A stretch of DNA of 64,000 nucleotides from NCBI RefSeq assembly GCF_003096015.2, contig NZ_CP029185.2, forward strand, positions 1,708,001-1,772,000, written 5' to 3'. Position numbers and translations under genes: made by a program. Below, one piece after another: positions 55,101 through 62,578 of the stretch; position 1 is the first letter of the stretch; every line of letters begins with the position of its first letter. Origin of the DNA: Limnobaculum parvum (GTDB lineage: Bacteria > Pseudomonadota > Gammaproteobacteria > Enterobacterales > Enterobacteriaceae). The notes beneath the pieces are model-generated. The model did not search any database. It was given only the letters and a program-made list of their open reading frames with translations, and was not told the DNA's origin.

Positions 55101-55802
55101 GGCATCAGTGGTTGTCGTATAGTCATGAGTACCATCGTTATTGATATCAATATAGACGGTAGTGTTATGAGCATCACTGGTACCTGATAGGCTTGAACCA
55201 TTAGAACGGTTCAGCGTGACCAGTGTCGGGTCAGTCAAATTACTTGGCGTAGGATCCGGAGTAGGGTCTGGATCTGGCGTAGGGGTTACACTACTGGAGC
55301 TATGCCCATTATCATCATCGTTATTTGCAAGAGCAATCAAACCAGCAATAGTTGCAGCACCTAAGCCTAGCGCAACAAAAAGACCGGTATTATCATCACT
55401 ACCCGCAGCGGCAGCTTCTTCGCCACGCATCTCATAATAATCCCAACCAGAGATAACATCTTTTAATTGCTCTGGTGTATAGGCAACAACCTCGCTGCCA
55501 TCTGCGTAGAGTCTTTCATCACCAAGAACGATTTGCTTTTCTGGTAAACCGGATGCGGCGGTATTCTCAATGGTTAATGAACTCATACCTTGGTCGGCTG
55601 AACCGAAGAAGTTATCTACATTGATCACTTTACCATCAGTCGTGTTCACAACTAACTGTGAACCAGAACGTGACATATGAGTAATCGTGCCGTCATTGGC
55701 TTCCACGAAAAGGCGAGTCCCCGGTGTTGCACTGATTTGTGTTGAGCCAGTTAGTGAGACTTCTTCAACGGCTTGCCCTACTTTTTGTACGTATAGTTTC
55801 AT
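52125..55802 (-). CDS. BapA/LapA-like type I-secreted surface protein with propeller-like repeats
   Basis: 1225 residues from the ATG at 55802 (AGG 8 bases upstream); an ATG at 55808 is also possible. Positions below count from 55808. Residues 1-125: BapA-type prefix module (IVLG, VNVDNFF-like strand). 131-136: AAAAG motif, then a hydrophobic segment 142-161 and an Asp/Pro linker (about 175-190). 195-455: Ig-like domains with Ca-site-like DINNDGTHD and DLNGDGVAE. 480-1055: seven propeller-like blades (about 480, 545, 677, 835, 895, 965, 1018) of the form L.(D/G)G.(F/Y).V.W...FD..G. Blades 2-3 are interrupted by hydrophobic helical stretches at about 598-675 and 700-765. 1078-1125: RTX-like GTNGDDVIDG and DGGKGFDTV, then a typical C-terminal type I signal. 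No signal peptide. Heads the secretion operon. Confidence 0.85.
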   Translation of the reverse strand: MKLYVQKVGQAVEEVSLTGSTQISATPGTRLFVEANDGTITHMSRSGSQLVVNTTDGKVINVDNFFGSADQGMSSLTIENTAASGLPEKQIVLGDERLYADGSEVVAYTPEQLKDVISGWDYYEMRGEEAAAAGSDDNTGLFVALGLGAATIAGLIALANNDDDNGHSSSSVTPTPDPDPTPDPTPSNLTDPTLVTLNRSNGSSLSGTSDAHNTTVYIDINNDGTHDYTTTTDANGNWSFPSPTAIPDGSTVSIWVLDSKGGKIEVSTVIDATAPDFISMTISQDLAVITGKTEAGAVVKLDLNGDGVAEYTIKADDSGNYKFTLENGASLIPGTSVISLADDLDNVSHITIPVATKATVLGMSDGTQVMDLSNTTEITSPTLHGLGTPGAIVQVMDGNTVIGTTTVGTDSNWSITATNLPVGKHSFDVETIINTPVTGPSKENAVNITFEQKPYDMSVIVADIREVEIDNSIDAPISITRALPNGGYLVAYPQAEAAGSKFYDVKVKIFDASGQMVSELTLGDKNVADGYSRDSAKAYLSNFDVAVSPVDGAITVLYSRNENPSSYTGNDVVYQRFSADGAEITAGPQIVASSGDIGGMNGLLTGLLPDGLANLITNTLSGIVNPIADFMTSALKTIDFLNILPDTDFKALVDLFVNGLTNRIYTAMFGQGLLSSSIVQMEDGSVVFTGTRFTEPLDLENMVNNADISGFIKEFTDALGLKGIPIIGSVIDFITEGVLNLLVKPIEGLADSVLTWFDLNAFEAGANLYSVRYDKDANGNLVKVSENTESPHDFSLGGFFTENGYITTSNGAFDKAVNWIFGKNPTSDSEGLVGADLGGGQYAVIWQQAGKDWSLDQLLKNPVDLKISVVDFGTGKIVLDGATLNTGAPKGSADVSPKIITLPDGTFAVSWVRVTGSDMGDVLVQRFQLQNGKLLALDAQPIVVNSTTDGAQGVIAGSLIGANDITVLENGNYVVSWASATTQGESHVISRVFDMSGQAITEEIIVDKGVEDPGVCSLPSVVALAGGGFAVTWSEVSDTGGNLYSRTYNDDGSIRGTGESADVSNSGHYVKGTTESAVGTNGDDVIDGTNGVTNVVANDGNDRIIVMSDGFQSIDGGKGFDTVVFEDKSATTIDSATLNKLHNIEQIDLNSTSALTLDVKYDDLIKMNDDKHLFVTGTAEDKVDLDLTSWTNVATANKSGVQYNLYVYDKDEDAQVWVQNTIAVI

Positions 55803-55808
55803 ATCCAT

Positions 55809-56745
55809 AACCTATATTTGAGGTGTAAAAATTAGCGTTTAAAATTAAAAATAGTATCAGTTACAAATAAGCTAATTTTTTCCATTGAATTATAATTAGC
55901 TATAATTATTTAAGTGCTAAATATAAGAGGTCTTTCATTCAGAAAAAATCCTCCGCCCAATTTAGACTTGAGTGCCTGTTAGATGCCGGGTAAATTTATC
56001 AAAAAATCTTGCAATGCAAATTATAAGAAAAGATAAAATAGTGTTTTTACTATAAAATAAGTATTTATTTATAAAATAATGGTCATTACTTATTATGTTT
56101 CATTTTCAATTAAATAATTATTGAAAGTTTATTTATATTTTAATTTTATTTATATCAAAATATTGATTTGTTGATTTATGAATAATAAATTGCTTTATGG
56201 TCATGGTGTTATGGATTTGTTTTTGACTTAAGTAATCACCTAAAAATATGTTTTATCTTTAAATCATTTCAGTGATAATCACATCGATTGGTTACTGTTT
56301 CTCTAGTTGAAATATGAAGTCTTATATTATATGCAATTTTATTTATACAGTGAGTTAAGATATGGCTATCATTTGTTTTTAAATTTGACATATATTGCAT
56401 TGGGTAGGGTTGTTGTTATATTCTTGCCTCAATAGGTACTAAAATTCATTGATGTTATAAAACTTGTGGGTGATGCCTAATAATATGGGCGGTATATTTA
56501 TTTAATCTGAATGTTGGCTCGTTTATTTTATTGGCTTCTAAAGAGTTATTTAATATTTCTAAGTTAAGTGTTCAATATATATTGATAGCAAAATTTTATT
56601 AAATTATGGCGTGATTAAAACCCACACCACTTACTGGCGTGTAATTTAATGAAACGATAAGCGGATTCATTAATTTATCGACGCCACATAAATTAAGTAT
56701 GCATCGTTAGTAAATCTATTTAACGTAATAATTATTAAGGATAAA
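55809..56745. other. AT-rich divergent regulatory region between the two secretion operons
   Basis: 937 bases, far more AT-rich than the coding DNA. It must contain promoters for both operons. I inspected it for small frames: the longest candidates (for example ATG at 56179, 17 codons; ATG at 56314, about 14 codons) have no ribosome binding site and no double-glycine leader. TATAAT-like boxes are plentiful but none can be selected. The composition would suit silencing by H-NS. Confidence 0.5.
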
Positions 56746-58005
56746 ATGGCTATGGGGCTATTTCGCCAGGAGGCGCTTCAGGCAGAAAAACAAAAATGGC
56801 TTGGCAGTGTTATGTTAAGTACTCCTTTGACATTGAGATTTTTTACTGCTTTTGTTTGCGCCATTACGGTATTTCTCGTGCTTTTTTGCATTTTGTTTTC
56901 TTATACACGAAAGCAGACCGTTACGGGACAGTTAGTACCCGATCGCGGAGTAATCAAGGTTTATAGTCCGCAATACGGCGTAGTGACAGACAAAAAAGTG
57001 AAAGAAGGCGAATTTGTCAAAAAGGGTGATGAGCTTTATGTCATTTCCAGCGAAAGAGAGTCGCAAAACAGTCATGGTACTCAGCAGGTGATTAGTGCTC
57101 AGATTCAGTCGAGATTGGCCTCGTTGAATGAGGATTTAACTAAGAACCAAACGCAATTTACCTCAGAGAAATCCTTACTACAAAGTTATATTCGACAGTT
57201 AAACGATCAGGTTAATACCTTAGATAAGCAAATTGTGAATCAACGTAAAATTTTACAGTTGGTTCAACGTCGCCAGCTGCAGTACCAAGAGATTTATAAG
57301 AAAGAATACATCTCTCTGGAGCAATTCGAACGGGTGAAAGAAGAGCTATTGCAACAGCAAAGCGCGCTGAGTAGCTATGAACGGGAGAAGATCAATGCAC
57401 AAAAAGAGCTGTCGGGAAGGCAATCTGAGCTTGATGGACTACTGCTAAAGTTTGATAAACAGCAGGCACAAATCGATCGTAATATCTCCACAACCCGACA
57501 AGAGCTGGCTGAAAGTGAAGCCAAACGTGAAATCACTATCCAAGCACCGCAAACCGGTACGATAACCGCTGCCGTTGCTCAGGCAGGGCAGTTTGTGGAC
57601 AGCAGCAAGCCAATAGTCAGTATTGTTCCTGAAAATTCACTATTGATGGTTCACCTTTATGCGCCAAGCAACGCCGTGGGCTTTATACAGGAAGGTGCAG
57701 AAGTTTGGCTACGTTATCAGGCATATCCGTATCAAAAGTTCGGTCAGTACCGTGGCAAAGTGGTGTCTATTTCTAAGGCTGCTTTACTGCAACATGAATT
57801 ACAAAGCACCATGAATGTGGGTAATGAAGCCTCGCTCTACCAAATTGTAGTAAAGCCAGATAAGCAACGGATTAGCGTTTATGGGAAAGATAAAGCGCTA
57901 CAACCGGGTATGGAGTTGGAAGCAGACATCACACTGGACAAAAGAAGGCTCTACGAATGGGTATTGGAACCCTTGTTGAGTATCACCAAGAAAGCGACTG
58001 ACTAA
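56746..58005 (+). CDS. HlyD/CvaA-type adaptor of the peptidase-containing export system
   Basis: 419 residues. Cytosolic N-terminus, membrane segment at about 27-50, GVIKVYSPQYGVVTDKKVKEGEFVKKGDEL lipoyl half, long coiled coil (about 115-275), second lipoyl half with APQTGTITAAVAQAGQFV, and a barrel with PGMELEADITLDKRRLYEWVLEPL at the end. Length and plan match colicin V secretion protein CvaA (413) better than HlyD (478). ATG with AAGGA 5 bases upstream. First gene of a three-gene operon, divergent from the adhesin operon. Confidence 0.88.
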   Translation: MAMGLFRQEALQAEKQKWLGSVMLSTPLTLRFFTAFVCAITVFLVLFCILFSYTRKQTVTGQLVPDRGVIKVYSPQYGVVTDKKVKEGEFVKKGDELYVISSERESQNSHGTQQVISAQIQSRLASLNEDLTKNQTQFTSEKSLLQSYIRQLNDQVNTLDKQIVNQRKILQLVQRRQLQYQEIYKKEYISLEQFERVKEELLQQQSALSSYEREKINAQKELSGRQSELDGLLLKFDKQQAQIDRNISTTRQELAESEAKREITIQAPQTGTITAAVAQAGQFVDSSKPIVSIVPENSLLMVHLYAPSNAVGFIQEGAEVWLRYQAYPYQKFGQYRGKVVSISKAALLQHELQSTMNVGNEASLYQIVVKPDKQRISVYGKDKALQPGMELEADITLDKRRLYEWVLEPLLSITKKATD

Positions 58006-58033
58006 GGCTTAAAGCAACAAGGGAATAATAGGG

Positions 58034-60205
58034 ATGAGTTTCGTTAAAAAAATCAATTTTGGACTGACTAGCCAGCGCTTACCCGTACTGATCCAGACGG
58101 AGTCGGCCGAGTGTGGTCTTGCCTGTTTAGCCATGATCGCCGGTTATCATAATTACAACATCGATCTGGCTACATTACGCGGTAAATACAGTATTTCTCA
58201 GAAGGGTGCCAACCTGAGCCAACTGTTGAATATTTCAAAGCAGATGAACCTTAGCAGCCGATCTTTGCGGCTAGAAATGGAGGATTTACCCAAGCTTAAA
58301 TTACCCTGCATATTGCACTGGGAGTTTTCGCACTTTGTGGTACTCAAAGCGATTAAAGGGAATAAGTGTATTATTCACGATCCTGCTGTTGGTATGCGTC
58401 AATTGGCGTTCACAGAGGTTTCTAAGTCGTTTACTGGTGTTGCCGTTGAGCTTTGGCCAGACGACGGGTTTAAGCCGCAGGAAGTTAGACGTCAGGTTCG
58501 TTTTCGCGATCTGATCGGTAAAATTACTGGCCTTAAAAGCAGTTTTCTTCAAGTGTTATTATTGGCTTTAGGCATAGAGCTGTTCAGTATTATTTCGCCG
58601 TTGTTTACCCAATGGACGATTGATTATGTCATCGTTTCTAACGATCGAAATCTGTTAGTCACGTTGATTGTTGGGTTTGGCGTCATGATGTTGGTTCAAC
58701 AACTGACCTCCGCCGTGCGAGCCTGGGTGATGATGTATATCTCTACATCCATCAGCGTACAGTGGCGTGACAGTGTGTTTCACCACCTTTTACGATTACC
58801 TATTAGCTACTTTGAGAAACGCCATTTGGGGGATATCGTGTCTCGCTTTGGTGCCGTTGATGCCATTCAATCAACGCTCTCTTCATCATTCTTTGTTGCC
58901 ATTCTTGATGGTTTGATGACGATCGTCACACTGGTCATGATGTATATCTATAGCCCTTATCTGGCGACGATCTGTCTAATCACGATGGTGTTATACATCA
59001 TCGGTCGAATCTTCTGGTATCGCCCATTACGCATGGCGACAGAAGAGCAGATCATTCATGGCGCAAAGCAACAGAGCCACTTTTTAGAAACCATTCGTGG
59101 TGTAAGAACCATTAAATTATTTCAACGCCAGAATGAACGCATGTCTGACTGGATGGCATTATTGATCAGTCAGATCAACTCAGGCGTCAGAGTTCAGAAG
59201 CTGCAAATCTACTATCAGCAACTCAATGGTTTACTGTTTGGCATTGAAAATCTGGTGGTATTAGGCGTTGGCGCAACCATGGTGATGGATCAAACCTTCA
59301 CGGTGGGCGTACTGATGGCATTTAGCTCTTATAAGGGGCAATTTAGTAGCCGTATTAGTAGTCTGGTGGATAAGTTTTTTGAATTAAAAATGTTGAGCAT
59401 TCAGACAGAACGCTTGGCTGATATTGTGTTAACCGAGCCGGAAGATGATATAGAGCAGAAGCAGTATGTCCAACAAACTCAACCACCACGTATTGAATTT
59501 GATAACGTGAGTTTCCGCTATTCAGAACATGAACCTTATGTCATCAAAGACACCTCATTTGTTATTGAATCGGGTGAGTGCGTAGCGCTGGCTGGGGCTT
59601 CCGGCTGTGGTAAGACGACGCTAAGCCAACTGTTGTGTGGCAGCTTGGTGCCCGTTTCTGGAGATATCCTGATCGATGGCGTCAGCCTGAAGCAACTAAC
59701 AGTCGCAAATTTGCGCCGCTTCAGCGCTACCGTATTGCAAGATGACGTACTGTTCGCTGGATCCATCATGGATAACATCACTTTCTTTGACCATAACATC
59801 AACCATGAGAAGGCCATTAAGTGCGCCATGATGGCAGCCATTCATCACGATATTGAACAAATGCCAATGCAATATAACACCTTGGTCGGTGATATGGGGG
59901 TCGCACTGTCGGGAGGGCAGAAACAGCGTATTCTGTTAGCGAGGGCATTGTATAAACAGCCGCAGTTACTGATTTTGGATGAAGCGACCAGCCATTTAGA
60001 TGTGCAGCTAGAACAGTTAGTAAATACCGCCGTTAGTCAATTGGCGATTACACGACTGGTGATCGCGCATCGCCCTCAAACATTGGCTATGGTTGATCGC
60101 ATTATCGTTATTGAAAACGGCACAGTAGGTCATGATTTGACACCGGCACAGCTTTTTTCATCGGCAGCACCGTCACAGGGATCGGCTGCGGAACAAGGAA
60201 GCTAA
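58034..60205 (+). CDS. Peptidase-containing ABC transporter (C39 bacteriocin/microcin exporter type)
   Basis: 723 residues, CvaB-like. N-terminal C39 peptidase with an apparently complete active site: oxyanion Gln21, Cys27 in ECGLACLAMIAG, His100 in HWEFSHFVVL and Asp116 in IIHDPAVG. Six membrane segments at about 165-440, then ABC domain with Walker A GASGCGKTT (about 520), LSGGQKQRILLARALY and LLILDEATSHLD. Family members cleave a double-glycine leader while exporting the peptide. No such precursor gene is visible in the window, so the substrate is unknown; a dispersed precursor is possible. Follows the adaptor by 28 bases and the TolC-like gene follows by one base. Confidence 0.9.
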   Translation: MSFVKKINFGLTSQRLPVLIQTESAECGLACLAMIAGYHNYNIDLATLRGKYSISQKGANLSQLLNISKQMNLSSRSLRLEMEDLPKLKLPCILHWEFSHFVVLKAIKGNKCIIHDPAVGMRQLAFTEVSKSFTGVAVELWPDDGFKPQEVRRQVRFRDLIGKITGLKSSFLQVLLLALGIELFSIISPLFTQWTIDYVIVSNDRNLLVTLIVGFGVMMLVQQLTSAVRAWVMMYISTSISVQWRDSVFHHLLRLPISYFEKRHLGDIVSRFGAVDAIQSTLSSSFFVAILDGLMTIVTLVMMYIYSPYLATICLITMVLYIIGRIFWYRPLRMATEEQIIHGAKQQSHFLETIRGVRTIKLFQRQNERMSDWMALLISQINSGVRVQKLQIYYQQLNGLLFGIENLVVLGVGATMVMDQTFTVGVLMAFSSYKGQFSSRISSLVDKFFELKMLSIQTERLADIVLTEPEDDIEQKQYVQQTQPPRIEFDNVSFRYSEHEPYVIKDTSFVIESGECVALAGASGCGKTTLSQLLCGSLVPVSGDILIDGVSLKQLTVANLRRFSATVLQDDVLFAGSIMDNITFFDHNINHEKAIKCAMMAAIHHDIEQMPMQYNTLVGDMGVALSGGQKQRILLARALYKQPQLLILDEATSHLDVQLEQLVNTAVSQLAITRLVIAHRPQTLAMVDRIIVIENGTVGHDLTPAQLFSSAAPSQGSAAEQGS

Positions 60206-60206
60206 A

Positions 60207-62042
60207 ATGAAGAAGATTATTCTCGCCAGCCTGATTTATTCGGCAATATATTCACCGGCTCCGTTTGCCGCAAGTCGCGATGAGGTTATGAGTTTGATTG
60301 ATGAACTCAGTACTTCAGGACAGCAAAAAAATAGTTCACCGTCTGTGAAAACGGCACCATTGACCAGTACGAAAGGGCCATTACCGGTTAAATTACTATC
60401 AACAACGTCAACAGCAACAACCCCCGTAGCTGTTTCAAGTTCAACACCGCTAATACCGGTGAAAACAACAAACGTTTCCCGAACGGTAGGATACGCGCCA
60501 ACAAAAGCGATGCCGGTAAACGGTGTAGTAAACATGGATAAGCCTGCGACAGGCTCCAAACTGGCAACATTACCCGGTATTGATGAGTATCTGAAAGGCG
60601 GCGCTTCACCGTTATCATCGCAACCAATAACAGTCGCAGAGACACCGGATGTGATAGAACCAGTCACTAAGGCCATTACTCAGCCTGAACCACCAAAGAT
60701 CGCGCCTCAGCCGATTGATACTCCGGTCGTCGCAGATATATCAAGTAAGAAGACCTTAAATGATAACGATTGTCTGGGGGTTGGGCAGGGTAAGGGTAAT
60801 TTAAGTTTTTATGACGTCGTGGTGATGGCGATGTGTAATGACCCTAAAGCTAAAGCGACATGGTTAAATTTACAGCAATATCAGATTGCCAAAGACAGCA
60901 GCTATGCAGGCTATATGCCCACCGTGGATTTGAATACTAACTTCGGTCATCGAGAATTAACCCAAACCGTGGATAAAAAAGACTACAAAACGAAAACCGA
61001 ATCTTGGTCGAACACGTTGGAACTGAGCTGGTTGCTGTTCGATTTTGGTCAACGTGAAGCCAGTGTTGATAAGGCGAAAAGTGAGCTAATTGCGGTTGAA
61101 TTTTTGTCACTATCTGATTTGCAAGAGGTGGTGCTGGATGCGGCACAACGATACTTTGCGGTTATCGCTTCAGAGGCTTATTTGGAGGCCGCGAGGGATA
61201 TTGAAGTGATTGCCTATAAAAGTTTGCAGGTAACTCAGGGTAAAAGAGAGGCTGGTGTTGGTGAGTTAGCGGATGAGCTTCAGGCCAAAAACGCCGCCTT
61301 ATCGGCCACTAACTATCGAATTAAAGCCGAAGGTGAAGTCCGTAATAGTATGGGGGCTCTGGCTTCCATACTGGGTAAGGATATCACTAAGGATATTAGC
61401 TTTCAGAAAGGATTGTCGGTTCCTTCTCAAAATGCCCTGAATAATATTAATCAGTTAATCGAAAAGGCCCTAAACCAACATCCGCAATTACTGGCGGCTA
61501 AAGAGCAAATTACCGTCTCGGAAAAAGCGCTAAGCGTAGCGAAAAGAGGTTTTTTACCCTCAGTTTATTTTACTTCTCGCTGGGGTAACGACCGTCCTAA
61601 ATATGGCCCTGGTTACGATAGTGATGAGTTGTACATGGGGATTAATGTTAAAGTGCCTCTGTTTAGTGGTTTTAGCCAATACAACGCCGTCCGTTCCGCA
61701 CAAAACCGCTTGGAGCAGACGCAAAATCAGTTTGTTCAAACTAAACAAAGTATTGCCTTGCAGGTATGGCAAACCTATCAGCGGTTATCGACGGCTGAAA
61801 GCAATCTGAAGAATATGCACGATTTGGTGGCGTCTTCCAGCCGTGCCTATGAGATTGCTCGTGGTCGTTATCAATCTGGCGTCGGCAGTATTTTGGAACT
61901 ATTAAATACCCAAAATGATTTATCAGAAGCCCAAATCAATAATGTTAACACCATGGTAGATTGGCATTTAGCCAGACTTTCGCTGGCTTCCAGTTTAGGG
62001 CAGTTAAACGTATCAACCATAAAAAGCAGCGCGTTGAATTGA
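60207..62042 (+). CDS. TolC-family outer-membrane protein with Pro/Thr-rich N-terminal extension
   Basis: 611 residues. Signal peptide ending at FAA (about 22). Residues about 40-185 are a Pro/Thr/Ser/Val-rich low-complexity region (PVAVSSSTPLIPVKTTN, ITQPEPPKIAPQPIDTP), absent from ordinary TolC proteins. The efflux domain runs from about 195 to 600 with the two barrel motifs LLFDFGQREASVDKAKSE and VPLFSGFSQYNAVRSAQNR and the RYQSGVGSILELLNTQND block. Two cysteines (189 and 210) at the junction could form a disulfide. ATG one base after the ABC transporter stop: translationally coupled. Third component of the export system. Confidence 0.88.
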   Translation: MKKIILASLIYSAIYSPAPFAASRDEVMSLIDELSTSGQQKNSSPSVKTAPLTSTKGPLPVKLLSTTSTATTPVAVSSSTPLIPVKTTNVSRTVGYAPTKAMPVNGVVNMDKPATGSKLATLPGIDEYLKGGASPLSSQPITVAETPDVIEPVTKAITQPEPPKIAPQPIDTPVVADISSKKTLNDNDCLGVGQGKGNLSFYDVVVMAMCNDPKAKATWLNLQQYQIAKDSSYAGYMPTVDLNTNFGHRELTQTVDKKDYKTKTESWSNTLELSWLLFDFGQREASVDKAKSELIAVEFLSLSDLQEVVLDAAQRYFAVIASEAYLEAARDIEVIAYKSLQVTQGKREAGVGELADELQAKNAALSATNYRIKAEGEVRNSMGALASILGKDITKDISFQKGLSVPSQNALNNINQLIEKALNQHPQLLAAKEQITVSEKALSVAKRGFLPSVYFTSRWGNDRPKYGPGYDSDELYMGINVKVPLFSGFSQYNAVRSAQNRLEQTQNQFVQTKQSIALQVWQTYQRLSTAESNLKNMHDLVASSSRAYEIARGRYQSGVGSILELLNTQNDLSEAQINNVNTMVDWHLARLSLASSLGQLNVSTIKSSALN

Positions 62043-62074
62043 TGCAGAAGTTTTGGATATAGGAAGGTGCCGAA

Positions 62075-62359
62075 ATGAAAATTGCAGCCATCATGTGTCA
62101 TCACTGCGGTAGAAAGAACTGTGTGCGACGGCATGGTAGAGCTCGCTCAGGATTACAACGTTACTACTGTTCCGGATGTGGTCGGACATTTCAAATTAAC
62201 TATATTTATCAGGGTAATGAAGGAAATATTTTACGGCAGATTGAAGCGTTAAGCGAAAAAGGAAAAACCCAGATGGAGATTTGCCGAAGTTTAGGTATCA
62301 CCGCGATGGAGCTCGATCGCTACTTATATTTAATCTCAATAGAAAATAAGACTCATTAA
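62075..62359 (+). CDS. Orphan IS1 InsA-like zinc-finger/HTH protein, copy 2
   Basis: 94 residues: zinc-binding motif CHHC...CSGC (Cys 8, 11, 30, 33), RYYCSGCGRTFQINYIY equivalent to the InsA segment, and a C-terminal HTH-like part (EICRSLGITAMELDRYL) more diverged than copy 1. AGGAAGG is 6 bases upstream of the ATG, and the gene starts 32 bases after the export operon, so it is probably cotranscribed with it. There is no insB and no terminal repeats. Inferred role: a small DNA-binding regulator, possibly of the secretion genes. Confidence 0.7.
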   Translation: MKIAAIMCHHCGRKNCVRRHGRARSGLQRYYCSGCGRTFQINYIYQGNEGNILRQIEALSEKGKTQMEICRSLGITAMELDRYLYLISIENKTH

Positions 62360-62389
62360 GTACTCTCCGTCCGTTTCTTCCTGTCTCGG

Positions 62390-62415
62390 ATTATCCCGCC
62401 TGATAGCGGGATAAT
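62390..62415 (+). terminator. Hairpin after the InsA-like gene
   Basis: Perfect ATTATCCCGC/GCGGGATAAT stem with a 6-base loop, 30 bases after the stop codon. No long T-run follows, so efficiency is uncertain. Confidence 0.55.
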
Positions 62416-62578
62416 CATCTAAACTTAATATCAGATAAACTCTCTGCCATGACTAAGATCCCCATGCGCGGAAATTCAAATCTAATGTACAATGCCGCAC
62501 GCTGTGGCGGGCTGCCGTCAATACTGTCAGGTTCGCTACCTGTTCTATACGATTAACCACTTTATAATTTAGTGATAT

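Noticed and set aside
52125..55802. Haemolysin-type RTX toxin
   Set aside because: Only one or two RTX-like nonapeptide-type motifs are present, there is no acyltransferase gene, and the N-terminus is of the BapA adhesin type.
55809..56745. Microcin precursor with double-glycine leader for the C39 exporter
   Set aside because: All ATG frames seen on the plus strand are shorter than about 20 codons and lack leader consensus and ribosome binding sites; no convincing minus-strand frame either.
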